Notes under the pieces: model-generated
Told to the model about the DNA's origin: nothing
Database searches by the model: none
Seen by the model: only the letters and a program-made list of their open reading frames with translations
Part shown: positions 1-7,961 of the stretch, one piece after another
Numbering within the stretch: position 1 is the stretch's first letter
Layout of the letters: every line of letters begins with the position of its first letter
Position numbers and translations under genes: made by a program
DNA from: Lachnospiraceae bacterium
GTDB lineage: Bacteria > Bacillota > Clostridia > Lachnospirales > Lachnospiraceae
Direction of reading: 5' to 3'
Length of the DNA: 48,416 nucleotides
Assembly (NCBI GenBank): GCA_022796795.1
Contig: JAAWJI010000031.1
Coordinates: 1 to 48,416, forward strand

Positions 1-104
1 TAATTTGCCCATCTTTTTGGGCATGATGGTACACCCTTGTGGTGTTTCCTCCTAATTTGCCCATCTTTTTGGGCATGATGGTACACCCTTGTGGTGTTTT
101 CTCC
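1..104 (-). repeat. Two tandem 52-nt double-hairpin repeats
   Basis: Two units (1-52 and 53-104) differ by a single base (C/T near the end). Each holds two short inverted repeats: TGCCC...GGGCA around a T-rich loop, and ACACC...GGTGT around a 5-base loop. A diverged pair of the same element lies at 941-1012, on the other side of the 257-residue gene. Because the neighbouring genes run on the minus strand, the transcribed form would read ACACC-ACAA-GGGTGT and then GCCC-AAAAAGAT-GGGC. The units sit just downstream of that gene and may continue past the window edge. The function is unknown. Confidence 0.8.
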
Positions 105-126
105 TTATTTTTCGCATGAAAACGCT

Positions 127-900
127 CTACGGATGCAGATCGGGAATCATGCTTAAGATATTTTTGTCTTTCATTTTTGCTGTGTCGATGGTTCCATGAT
201 ACACTCCGGATAATACATGATCCCGTTCTTTGTCGTGAGCAATCATGTAATAGGATTCATAGAGAAGGTTCAGCTTCAGGTTCATGACGGTTTCATAGTC
301 ATATTTGAAGCCGGCGTTGTTGACACAGTATTTGATCATACTGGAAATGCTGGAGCAGGACTTCCTTTTCCCGGCTTCCAGATCCTTTGCCAGCTTTTCC
401 CGTTTCCTTCTCATCCGGTCGATGAGAAATTTTTTCGCCATGGAATTCCCCACATCATACTCCACCTTTTCACTGATGAAGTGGATATACCGCAAATAGG
501 CTGCGATTTTCCTGTACACCGCCTCATCAATGCAAATGCCAGGATCATGTTGATTCACCAGACATTTAAATCCGTTTTCTGGATTGATACAGGGAACAAA
601 ATCCATAAAGTTTAATTTCCCAAACAGGATACAAGATAATTCTACGGGGATCTTTGCAGCGATTTCAAAGAACAGGTCCCAGTCGCTTACAGACTGGTAG
701 TCGATCTTTTTATCAAAAAGCTCAACCGCAATGTCGTAAGGCTTCCGGACAAAGAGATTTAAAACGCTGTAATATAGATCCTCCCCGAAATCCCTTACCT
801 CGTAAACATAGGGATTGTAAATGGTAATATACGCATTTACCGGGTAATTGCTTCCTCCTACGGAGTATTTCAGCTCGTCGATGAAATTGTTTTTGTCCAT
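127..900 (-). CDS. Hypothetical protein, 257 aa, phage-like context
   Basis: I do not recognise this protein. I place the start at the ATG at 900 (MDKNNF), preceded by an AGGAAA-like site. An upstream in-frame ATG at 963 would begin inside the hairpin repeat and looks like an artefact. The protein is soluble, with no signal peptide or membrane segment. It has a lysine/arginine-rich helix around residues 160-185 and a C-terminal part (about 190-257) with a GFKYDYE and GVYHGTID pattern. That part loosely recalls small structural or assembly-chaperone proteins of phage tails; this is an impression only. It is the third gene of the minus-strand set after the RNA polymerase-like and HU-like genes, and structured repeats lie on both sides. 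Confidence 0.7.
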   Translation of the reverse strand: MDKNNFIDELKYSVGGSNYPVNAYITIYNPYVYEVRDFGEDLYYSVLNLFVRKPYDIAVELFDKKIDYQSVSDWDLFFEIAAKIPVELSCILFGKLNFMDFVPCINPENGFKCLVNQHDPGICIDEAVYRKIAAYLRYIHFISEKVEYDVGNSMAKKFLIDRMRRKREKLAKDLEAGKRKSCSSISSMIKYCVNNAGFKYDYETVMNLKLNLLYESYYMIAHDKERDHVLSGVYHGTIDTAKMKDKNILSMIPDLHP

Positions 901-940
901 GATTGTTTTCCTACATGAAACTCTGAATCCTCCTTTCCTC

Positions 941-1012
941 TGTTTGCCCGCTTTACCGGGCATAATGGTACACCCTTGCGGTGTTTCCTCTGTTTGCCCG
1001 CTTTACCGGGCA
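941..1012 (-). repeat. Double-hairpin repeat, second group (50-nt period)
   Basis: A full unit at 941-990 is followed by a partial one at 991-1012. The stems match the 1-104 group (TGCCC/GGGCA and ACACC/GGTGT), while the loops differ (GCTTTACC instead of ATCTTTTT, and GCAA instead of ACAA when read on the minus strand). Conserved stems with changing loops suggest selection for structure. The ACACC-GCAA-GGGTGT hairpin would carry a GNRA tetraloop in RNA. The units sit between the HU-like gene and the 257-aa gene and overlap the upstream in-frame ATG of the latter. Confidence 0.8.
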
Positions 1013-1053
1013 GGGACTGCTACGGTCTGTCTGAAGGCAGGTAGATCCTAGGG

Positions 1054-1362
1054 CTATTGATCAAATAATTTTTGATTTACCTGATCCATGTAATATTTTG
1101 ACAAAGATACCTTTGCGGTTACATGCTCCGGACTCTGGATGTTTTGAAACATACCCCTGGAATAGGTTTTGCCAGGGACATATTTTCTTTGAACCGTAAA
1201 GCCCGAAAACAGTTTAATCGTCAGTTCCTCCGCCGGCGCAATGGATGATACATAGTCGAATAGCAGACGTTCGGCTGCTTTCAGGGTTTGCCGGACCATA
1301 CCTGCGCTTAGACCTTCCCGGCTTGCCAGCTGATTGATAAAAGTATCCTGTGTGATATGCAA
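1054..1362 (-). CDS. HU-like DNA-binding protein
   Basis: This 102-residue protein matches the HU/IHF fold in layout. A helical N-terminal half (FINQLASREGLSAGMVRQT) resembles the HU start, where a helix is followed by a second helix that dimerises. Then come LFSGFTVQRKYVPGKTYS, in the place of the HU LxGFGTF strand, a variable arm, and a closing helix. HU proteins bend and coat DNA. The start is a TTG at 1362 with AGGAG only about 4 bases upstream, so the start is uncertain. The gene lies directly downstream of the YonO-like polymerase. In Bacillus phage SPbeta, yonN, an HU homologue, sits next to yonO, so the pairing itself supports the call. Confidence 0.7.
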   Translation of the reverse strand: MHITQDTFINQLASREGLSAGMVRQTLKAAERLLFDYVSSIAPAEELTIKLFSGFTVQRKYVPGKTYSRGMFQNIQSPEHVTAKVSLSKYYMDQVNQKLFDQ

Positions 1363-1414
1363 TGACTCCTGCCTCCAATCTCATACCGTTCCCTTATTGA
1401 AACAAAACTTCCGC

Positions 1415-1458
1415 CGTGATTTACGGACGGAAAATTTTTTCGACCTCCGTAAATCACG
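1415..1458 (-). terminator. Strong hairpin between polymerase-like and HU-like genes
   Basis: A perfect 13-bp stem (CGTGATTTACGGA at 1415-1427, TCCGTAAATCACG at 1446-1458) closes an 18-base loop that is itself A/T-symmetric. The T-run (CTTTTTT) follows on the plus strand. On the minus strand, the direction of the genes, the tail is weaker. It may act as an intra-operon attenuator or processing site, or as a stop for antisense transcription. Confidence 0.55.
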
Positions 1459-1474
1459 TGCTTTTTTATATGCC

Positions 1475-4234
1475 TCACATAGCGTTACATGGCTGCTTTC
1501 GATGCTTTTGGACCCTCAGTTTTGTCCGTTCCTTTTGATAGATCGCGCTGCATTCCTGGCACCGGCTGGCCTTTGAGGCGGCGGGAACCTCAAACCAAAT
1601 CCCGCAGTCTTGGCACTGGATGTACTTGGTACTCTTAAATTCCCCTCGGGCCTTTAGATTTTGTTTCAGGTTCTTTACCACACAGGCTCCGAAGCAGAAC
1701 CAAAGGACCTGCTTGTTCCTCTTTTTCCTTCCATATAGATATTCCACCAGCATATCGGAGAGGATCCCTTCGGAGTATCCGGTTTTGCAAAACTCCTCCC
1801 GAAGCTTACAGGCCACATACCGCAGATTGTCCTGATTTTCGTCTCTGGTGTGAATCAGATAATGGTACTGCCTGTTCAGCACGTCATATAACTGGGAGAC
1901 CTCCTCCCGACATATCATGGTCCCGTCAGCCATGAGCATCTGATAATCCAGGTTTCCCAGCTTTAACCTGCGGGTACGGATGGGCTGATTGGGAATTTTC
2001 TCATAGATTTTGTTTACAAAGCTGCCGCTGCGCCTCTCTACGCTTGTCCCCTCTTTGTCCTTGGCATACACAAAGAAAGCAGGAAGCTTGGCCCTGGTAA
2101 ATTTGGAGACCACAGGGGCGAACCATTCCGGGCGCTTGGGCATATACAGGGTTTTGGCGCTGTCAATGCAGAAATTGTTTTCCATACATAAGAGCTTGAT
2201 CACATCCAGGGCTTCCTGCTGTTCTTCCGGGCTTCCCTTTACAAACACATCGCTGTTCCATATTTTTGCGATATTGTTGCTGTAGACGCCGATATTCCCA
2301 TGGGTAAAGGCTGCGTTTAATCCTGCGTATATGGTTTTCCTGTTTAATTCTGTGGGCGCTGCTTTGCGCATGTTGTAGTAGAGGGGAACAATGTGCTCCA
2401 TATTGCGCTCCGCGATTCGTACAAAATCCGGATCAGCTACCACCAGGGATTTATCTCCGTCCACGTCATACATGAGCAGCTTGCTGATCAGGTCATGGGT
2501 GCTGGCATAGAGTCCGTCTGTCACAAACCATTCCCGGATTTTCTCCGCCCTTTTCCCATATTTCTCATGGGCCGTGTTAACCCGAATGGCATGCTCCTTG
2601 TAGAGATGAGGGCTTCTCAGGCAGTCCAGCTTCTCATAGCGGCGAAATAGGCTGCAAAATACCTCCTTGTCCTGCAGCAATCCTTTCGGCTGCATTTGCT
2701 GTTCAAACCAATACTCGCAGGCAGCATAGAAATCCGGGAGTAAAAAGGTGTATTTTCCATTGATTTCCAGTTTTCCGCTGCGGTATTTTTTCAGCAGGCT
2801 GTCCTTGAGCTCCCGGATCATATCTTTTACATAGGTATCGTTCAGCAGAGGAGGATAGAGCTTCACGGCTTCCTGAAAGGGGGTCCGGCGGGTATTGTAG
2901 GGCGTAACTCCCAGAAGCTCCAGCATGGTTTCCCGGGAGGTGCAGATATTGCGGATTCGTTCTGCAGATTTCTCTGTCAACAGATCCATTTCCTCCTCTG
3001 TAAGGTCTGTGAGAGTCTGGAGCATCTGGTAGTTGAGCTTTGCGTTTTTGATTCGGTCTTCCTCTGTATTACAAATGCCTGCGCTGCAGCGGTAGCGTTT
3101 AAAGAAGTCCTGATATTCCTCCCAGCTGTCATAGTATTTCCACATTTTCACCTGGCTTTTTGTAAAAATGATCTGAATATCCTCCTTGAGAATGTCGTGC
3201 TCCTTTCCGTAAATGTCCCGAATGACAGGAGAGCAGCGGCGGACCTCTATAAATTTCCGGAAATCAAACACCCCCAGCAGTCCCTTAATCCAGGGAGCCC
3301 GAAACATGAAATTTTTTCCGGAAAGGCATGGCAGGATCATGCCGGCTCCGTCTGTGTGGGGCACAGGCACGGCGCCTGTTTTTCTGGTAATGGAATAATC
3401 CCTTTCATCCACGAAATCAAAGGTGCCGGAAACATTTGTCTCAAAATCCTCAATCACAATGGACTTGTCAATGGGAAAGTCTGTCCATGCATCTGTGGCG
3501 GAATTTGTGAGAGCCAGGTATGCCAAATGCTTATTCACATTATTTCCGCCTTTGGCGTTTATTTTCTCCAGGGTAAGGCCGCACATAATGGTCTTTTCGA
3601 TCCGGTTCCACACGGATTCCTTGATAAACACCGCCTTCTTTTTCCGGATCTGCCCGGCAGAGGAGGTAAAATACTGGTATTTCTCCCCCTGATAGATAAA
3701 GCCGAAATAGGAGAGATCCTGAAACATATCAAAATAGTAGACCTGTACCACAAACAAGGCATCGGTCAGGGTATCCTGCGGAATGTCAATGGCTCTGCTG
3801 AGGGCAGAATCAAAGACGGAAATGATGAGATTCTCATGAAGCGATTCCTGTTTTAGTGTCCGTATGTGATCCCTTCCATCTGTTAATTCATTTTGCTTGG
3901 CCTTATGAGACAGGAGTGTCAGCAATCTTTCTTTGGAGTCCTTCGCCTTTTCTCTTTTATGCTGGATCAGATGAATCCAGTGAACATATTCGGAAATTGC
4001 CTCACGGGAAGCTTCCGTTATGAGAATTTCTTCTGTCCTGCCCCTTTTTAAATGCTTCATATCCTCTTCCGTTAGTCCAAGGTCCCTCAGTTTCTTTTCC
4101 AAATCCGGCAGTTTATTTTGGAGGTAGCGGCGCTCCTGGCGATAGCGGCGGTTTTTGTCATGATAATACCGCTCGCGGCTGCTGTAAAAATGTCCGGTGT
4201 CCACAGAATACATGTGATATTGATTGTCTAACAT
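1475..4234 (-). CDS. YonO-like two-barrel RNA polymerase homologue
   Basis: This 919-residue protein shows the motif set of single-polypeptide double-psi beta-barrel RNA polymerases, the family of phage SPbeta YonO and eukaryotic QDE-1/RDR enzymes. HTDGAGMI at residues 293-300 matches the first conserved block, followed by a lysine in WIKGLL (317). YDVDGDK at 589-595 is the metal-binding DxDGD loop with three aspartates. NIGVYSN (647-653) and IDSAKTLY (690-697) match the later YonO/RDR blocks. The N-terminus (about 20-60) is a charged coiled-coil-like stretch, and the C-terminus has a zinc ribbon (Cys 874, 877, 892, 895). The start ATG at 4234 has GAAAGGAGA upstream. YonO is a DNA-dependent polymerase that transcribes SPbeta late genes; the template preference here is unknown. 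Identification is by motif reading, with no alignment run. Confidence 0.75.
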   Translation of the reverse strand: MLDNQYHMYSVDTGHFYSSRERYYHDKNRRYRQERRYLQNKLPDLEKKLRDLGLTEEDMKHLKRGRTEEILITEASREAISEYVHWIHLIQHKREKAKDSKERLLTLLSHKAKQNELTDGRDHIRTLKQESLHENLIISVFDSALSRAIDIPQDTLTDALFVVQVYYFDMFQDLSYFGFIYQGEKYQYFTSSAGQIRKKKAVFIKESVWNRIEKTIMCGLTLEKINAKGGNNVNKHLAYLALTNSATDAWTDFPIDKSIVIEDFETNVSGTFDFVDERDYSITRKTGAVPVPHTDGAGMILPCLSGKNFMFRAPWIKGLLGVFDFRKFIEVRRCSPVIRDIYGKEHDILKEDIQIIFTKSQVKMWKYYDSWEEYQDFFKRYRCSAGICNTEEDRIKNAKLNYQMLQTLTDLTEEEMDLLTEKSAERIRNICTSRETMLELLGVTPYNTRRTPFQEAVKLYPPLLNDTYVKDMIRELKDSLLKKYRSGKLEINGKYTFLLPDFYAACEYWFEQQMQPKGLLQDKEVFCSLFRRYEKLDCLRSPHLYKEHAIRVNTAHEKYGKRAEKIREWFVTDGLYASTHDLISKLLMYDVDGDKSLVVADPDFVRIAERNMEHIVPLYYNMRKAAPTELNRKTIYAGLNAAFTHGNIGVYSNNIAKIWNSDVFVKGSPEEQQEALDVIKLLCMENNFCIDSAKTLYMPKRPEWFAPVVSKFTRAKLPAFFVYAKDKEGTSVERRSGSFVNKIYEKIPNQPIRTRRLKLGNLDYQMLMADGTMICREEVSQLYDVLNRQYHYLIHTRDENQDNLRYVACKLREEFCKTGYSEGILSDMLVEYLYGRKKRNKQVLWFCFGACVVKNLKQNLKARGEFKSTKYIQCQDCGIWFEVPAASKASRCQECSAIYQKERTKLRVQKHRKQPCNAM

Positions 4235-4311
4235 AGGAAAATCTCCTTTCTGATTGGTCTTTTATATGTTCTTCTCTGTTTTCAGTGATGCAAATCCATG
4301 TGCTCATCTGT

Positions 4312-4506
4312 TCACGGAAGGTATTTTTCGGCAAAGGAATCCCGATTTTGAAGCTGCCTCCGGCACTGTTCGTCAAAGCTTCGATCCCGCAGGATTCTGG
4401 CGGCGATATCCGATCCGTTTCTTGAGCTGCTTCCTTTTTTGTAATTAGTATTAAAATCAGAATCGTAGATGATTCCGCCAAAGGTTGTATGATATGACTT
4501 TGTCAT
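4312..4506 (-). CDS. Small hypothetical protein, 64 aa
   Basis: I do not recognise this protein. A good ribosome binding site (AAAGGAG about 10 bases upstream of the ATG at 4506) supports it as real. It is hydrophilic, rich in Ser, Arg and Asn, with no membrane segment, and ends in a charged helix-prone stretch (ILRDRSFDEQCRRQLQNRD). It is the first gene of the minus-strand set that continues into the polymerase-like gene 77 bases downstream, and it lies about 130 bases from the SOS-box region. It could be a phage early protein; nothing in the sequence shows a function. Confidence 0.55.
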   Translation of the reverse strand: MTKSYHTTFGGIIYDSDFNTNYKKGSSSRNGSDIAARILRDRSFDEQCRRQLQNRDSFAEKYLP

Positions 4507-4633
4507 TTTTTATAAGCTCCTTTCTCTTTGATCAAACTGATTTACTGCATTTGGCGTATGTGATTTTTGATGGTCACAGTATTTACTTCTCTTTTTGGTG
4601 TAGCATATTTAGAAAAATGGAAAATTAAAATTA

Positions 4634-4685
4634 GAACATTTGTTCTCGAAAAATGTTGACAAACAAGAACGCATGTTCTATAATA
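4634..4685 (+). promoter_or_regulatory. SOS-type promoter with two LexA boxes
   Basis: A consensus promoter TTGACA (4657-4662), 17-base spacer, TATAAT (4680-4685) carries two perfect 14-base palindromes: AGAACATTTGTTCT at 4634-4647 and AGAACGCATGTTCT at 4667-4680. Both fit GAAC-N4-GTTC, the LexA/DinR box of Bacillota. Their centres are 33 bases apart, three helical turns, so two dimers would sit on the same face. The second box fills the spacer and touches the -10, which fits repression. The promoter faces the sigma-like gene. The upstream box could also repress a divergent promoter for the polymerase-like set, which I cannot place with certainty. The rest of the 4507-4810 gap holds nothing else I can name. 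Confidence 0.85.
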
Positions 4686-4810
4686 GGTATCACAAAGAGA
4701 AATACTAAATATTTCCAGAAACACAGTGTTTCCTGCCACTCAATTTTTAAGAATTATCACAGAAAAAGATCAATGCAGTTCAAGCGTGAATTTTTAAGAG
4801 GTGTATGGAG

Positions 4811-5374
4811 ATGGATCAGATTTTAATGATGTATTACGCTGATAATGCCCGAAAGCTTCATCAAATGGTGGACAAGATTTTAAAGAAATTCGGCGGTTTA
4901 TGGGAGAAGGATACCGATGACTTTTATTCTCTGGCAAATGAGGTGTTTTTAGATGCTATGGATCGGTATGATGGATTACAGTCCTTTGACGGTTTCCTGT
5001 ATTCCTGCTTATCCAATAAGATTAAAACAGAAATAACCAGAAGAAACCGTGAAAAGCGAAAAGTGGATCAGCTGTCCATTTCCATAGATACACCTGTGGG
5101 AGAGGAAGAGGAGACCACCGTCGGAGAGCTCATAGCCGATGATTTTACCATTGAAAAGGAGCTGTTTGAGAAAAGAGAAGAGGGCTACAGCAGACGCATG
5201 CAGCTGTATCTTAGCAGATTATCTGTGCTGCAGAGAGAGATTTTGAACCTGAGCAGCGCCGGTTATCTTCCTCATGAGATCAGAGAAGAGCTGCAGATCA
5301 CGGAAAAGCAATATGCAGAGTGCTTTTCTGCAATCCGATCCTATCGAAATGTGTCGGTTTTGCTTTATAATTAA
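4811..5374 (+). CDS. Sigma-70 family factor-like protein
   Basis: This protein of about 187 residues has the layout of a small sigma factor. A region-2-like segment (FYSLANEVFLDAMDRYDG then FDGFLYSCLSNKIKTEITRR, about residues 36-80) has helices and a basic end. An acidic linker follows (EEEETTVGELIADDF). A region-4 helix-turn-helix (LSVLQREILNLSSAGYLPHE then ITEKQYAECFSAIRSYR, about 137-180) closes it. ATG 4811 is preferred because AGAGG lies 9 bases upstream; ATG 4805 would have only 3 bases. It is the first gene behind the SOS promoter and is followed 127 bases later by the DUF262-like gene. It may direct RNA polymerase to element genes after DNA damage. Confidence 0.7.
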   Translation: MDQILMMYYADNARKLHQMVDKILKKFGGLWEKDTDDFYSLANEVFLDAMDRYDGLQSFDGFLYSCLSNKIKTEITRRNREKRKVDQLSISIDTPVGEEEETTVGELIADDFTIEKELFEKREEGYSRRMQLYLSRLSVLQREILNLSSAGYLPHEIREELQITEKQYAECFSAIRSYRNVSVLLYN

Positions 5375-5501
5375 AAATTTATCCGGAACACAGACGACTG
5401 GCAGATCGTATCGTTCAGATACTGACATACATGCTATTCGGACGTCTGCCGAACAGGCGGTAATTGATATAAAAGCAAAGAGAAAACAGGAGAAATAAGA
5501 C

Positions 5502-6872
5502 ATGGCAAGACCCAGAAAGCAGACATATCCCTTGGAGACTTATCTGAATAAAAACAGAGACGGCGATATTTCCAATGATGCCGACACCCAGAGAAAGCCG
5601 GCATGGAAAGCAATCGTCAATGGACTGATTGTGACAATTCTTACGGATGACTATATTCCGCCGATTATTCTTGCAGAGGAGGAGAACAGTCAGCTGCATA
5701 TTACAGACGGAGGCAGCAGGACTGCGGCTTTCATGATGTACCGGTATGGGAATTATAAAATTGCCTCTTCCATGGAAAATTCCATGATTCCCTATAAGAA
5801 AAAAGGAAGGGATAAACGCGGAAATATCGTTTGGGAGGATACGTTTTTTGACATTAAAGGGACAACCTATGATCAGCTTCCCAGTGAATTGAAGAAAAAG
5901 TTTAATGAATATCAGATTGAAACCGTGATTCATGAGCACTGTGACAGGAATCGAATTGCGGTCTACATTAAGCGCTATAATGAGCATTCTTCCATGAATA
6001 CCAATCAAAAGGCATTTACATACATTGATAAATTTGCAAGCCGCATACGCAGAATCATGGAGAGTAAATTCTTTGCAGACTGTACGGTTTATTCTGAAAA
6101 TGATATTGAGAAAGGCGTTATGGAGAGAATGCTTGTGGAGACTGTCATGTGCATCAATCATTTCGACGGATGGAGCAAGCAGGCAAAGAATCTATTCCAA
6201 TATGTGAACATCCATGGGACTGAAAAAGAGTTTCAGGTTTTGGAGGATTACATAGACCGCTTGGGAAAGCTTGTGACAGAGGATATCAAAGATCTGTTTA
6301 ACAAAAAAGATACGTTTATCTTTTTGACTCTGTTTGACAGATTTGCCAAGCTTGGAATAGAGGATTTGAGATTTGCGGAATTTTTGAGGGCATTTAAGCT
6401 TCAGCTGCGGGAAACCAGGAGAAATCATGACGGATTGCTGTTCGATGATATCAAGCAGAATAACAGCACAAAGGACAAATCCGTGATCGCCGATAAATTG
6501 AACATGCTGGAAGAGCTGATGAAGGAATATTTGCACAGAGAAGAGCAGGTTTCCTGTACGGTGGAATCATTTCTCGCAGAGAATCTGTCCATGGATATCC
6601 GGGAGGTACAGGAGAATCTGGATTTGTATCAGGCGTCTTTGGATACTCTTTTGGAAAAGTCGGTTAAGGTGGGATCAAGGCTTAGAGATGCTGAAAATCG
6701 GTTTTCCCTGCTGGCAATGATCGCCTATTCTTATGAGGAGGATCAGGATTTGGATTCCTGGATGGAGAGCTATGCCAAAAAGAATCCAGCCTATTTTACA
6801 GATCAGAAAAAGAATTTTAATCATATGAGACATGCCTTTGAGCGGTATTGTGAAAGGGAGCGTAAAAAATGA
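5502..6872 (+). CDS. DUF262 / ParB-like nuclease domain protein
   Basis: This 456-residue protein carries the N-terminal pattern of DUF262 (GmrS/ParB-like fold). QRKPAW at residues 30-35 is followed by LIVTILTDDYIPPIIL, then ITDGGSRTAAFMMYRYGN in place of the usual DGQQR motif (69-73). A long helical C-terminal part follows with no DUF1524 HNH motif that I can see. DUF262 proteins occur in type IV restriction (GmrSD) and in Brx-like or standalone defence genes, where the DGQQR motif is linked to nucleotide binding or hydrolysis. The start ATG has AGGAG upstream. The stop overlaps the next gene by 4 bases, so the two are translationally coupled, and both sit behind the SOS promoter. Confidence 0.7.
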   Translation: MARPRKQTYPLETYLNKNRDGDISNDADTQRKPAWKAIVNGLIVTILTDDYIPPIILAEEENSQLHITDGGSRTAAFMMYRYGNYKIASSMENSMIPYKKKGRDKRGNIVWEDTFFDIKGTTYDQLPSELKKKFNEYQIETVIHEHCDRNRIAVYIKRYNEHSSMNTNQKAFTYIDKFASRIRRIMESKFFADCTVYSENDIEKGVMERMLVETVMCINHFDGWSKQAKNLFQYVNIHGTEKEFQVLEDYIDRLGKLVTEDIKDLFNKKDTFIFLTLFDRFAKLGIEDLRFAEFLRAFKLQLRETRRNHDGLLFDDIKQNNSTKDKSVIADKLNMLEELMKEYLHREEQVSCTVESFLAENLSMDIREVQENLDLYQASLDTLLEKSVKVGSRLRDAENRFSLLAMIAYSYEEDQDLDSWMESYAKKNPAYFTDQKKNFNHMRHAFERYCERERKK

Positions 6873-7327
6873 GTGCGGACAATGGTGTTTATATATTGAA
6901 GACAAAGGATCAATATCGTGTTGCGCATCTGCAGGCAATCGAAAATCTGTCATGGTCTGCCATTGACGGAAGATGGGATTTCTCTGAAAAGGAAAAAGAA
7001 CGGTATGTGCCCACAAGAGTAATGGAAATGTGGGGTGGCTGTAAATATACGAGGAATCGAGAGGTTGCTTTTCAAATCGCTCAGAGAATGGTCAGGAATC
7101 TTCGGATTTGTGAATATGGAATCCACGTAATTACCTATAACAAAACTTGGAGACGCATTGCAGAGGATGCAAGGGAATACGCCAAAAAGGAAGTGGAATA
7201 TATCCGCAAAAATGGGAGAGCAGGCAATGGCATGTGGGATCTGGAGAGACTGCAGGCAATGGCAGAGGGGGAGTATTTGAGCTCTGACTGCCATTTGACT
7301 GCATTTATTACAGAAAAATCTAATTGA
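6869..7327 (+). CDS. Phage/plasmid-type conserved hypothetical protein
   Basis: This 152-residue protein begins MSADNGVYILKTKDQYRV. I recognise that opening from a group of small uncharacterised proteins common in phages and plasmids, always annotated as hypothetical. It is soluble and rich in aromatic residues (WSAIDGRWDF, MWGGCKYT), with a basic helical second half. It starts inside the stop of the DUF262-like gene (ATGA overlap), so the two are made together. Nothing identifies an activity. Its presence supports the view that 1-7.3 kb is mobile-element DNA. Confidence 0.65.
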   Translation: MSADNGVYILKTKDQYRVAHLQAIENLSWSAIDGRWDFSEKEKERYVPTRVMEMWGGCKYTRNREVAFQIAQRMVRNLRICEYGIHVITYNKTWRRIAEDAREYAKKEVEYIRKNGRAGNGMWDLERLQAMAEGEYLSSDCHLTAFITEKSN

Positions 7328-7364
7328 TACAGGCCTTTGTGGTGACAGGATTTTTCGCATAAAG

Positions 7365-7910
7365 TTATTTTAATAATTCAGAAACAGTTACCCGAAAACC
7401 AGGAAAGATATTTGCCTCTACCGGAGTTTCGAAAGAGTAAAAGGCAGGGGCAGCCTCTTTTTCATGATGGTACACGATCACAGCCCTTTTTTGCGGATCA
7501 ACGATCCAATATTCCCGAACGCCCGAATCTGCATAGAGCGCGTTTTTTGTAACATAATCCATTTTCCCATTTGTGGGGGAAACAATCTCCACAATCAGGT
7601 CAGGAGCTCCGGAGCATCCCTTCTCAGACAGCTTCTTTTGGTCACAGATAACGGAAATGTCCGGCTCTACCCAGACATTATCATCGGCGAAAAGACTGAC
7701 TGCAAAAGGTGCAGGGACCACTACACAGTGCCCGGCATGAGAATCAATATAAGAGCTGAGCAAGCGGGTGAATTGAGCTACCAGTCTTTGATGAGTAAGG
7801 GTAGGAGGAGCCATAGCGTATAATTTCCCGTCAACGAGTTCGGCGCGCTGCCCGTCCGGAAGGGCCCAGTAGTCTGCGGCTGTGTAAGTTTGTTCTTTTA
7901 GCAGAGGCAT
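7365..7910 (-). CDS. Uma2 family (DUF820) putative endonuclease
   Basis: This 181-residue protein belongs to the Uma2/DUF820 group, a PD-(D/E)XK nuclease-fold family. Visible blocks are QTYTAADYWALPDGQRAELV, MAPPTLTHQRLV, EPDISVICD (the metal-binding Asp) and PDLIVEIVSPTN (the E-x-V pair), then YWIVDPQKRAVIVY. ATG 7910 (MPLLKEQ) is chosen because AAAGGATG lies just upstream and family members begin here; ATG 7940 lacks a site. It is followed upstream by a second copy and a broken third. The family's biological role is not established. Confidence 0.8.
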   Translation of the reverse strand: MPLLKEQTYTAADYWALPDGQRAELVDGKLYAMAPPTLTHQRLVAQFTRLLSSYIDSHAGHCVVVPAPFAVSLFADDNVWVEPDISVICDQKKLSEKGCSGAPDLIVEIVSPTNGKMDYVTKNALYADSGVREYWIVDPQKRAVIVYHHEKEAAPAFYSFETPVEANIFPGFRVTVSELLK

Positions 7911-7961
7911 GCAATTCATCCTTTCTTCAAATAGCTTCATGTGGCTGCAGGAGCCGATTTT

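Noticed and set aside
1..104. CRISPR array
   Set aside because: Only two units, almost identical along their whole length, with no unique spacers between conserved repeats.
901..963. N-terminal extension of the 257-aa protein from ATG 963
   Set aside because: It would translate the hairpin repeat, and a better placed start with a binding site exists at 900.
4158..4481. 107-residue minus-strand ORF overlapping the polymerase-like start
   Set aside because: It overlaps two better supported genes in another frame and has no ribosome binding site.
5274..5498. 74-residue plus-strand ORF overlapping the sigma-like gene
   Set aside because: Its first third is a shadow of the sigma-like gene; the rest has no start or recognisable features.
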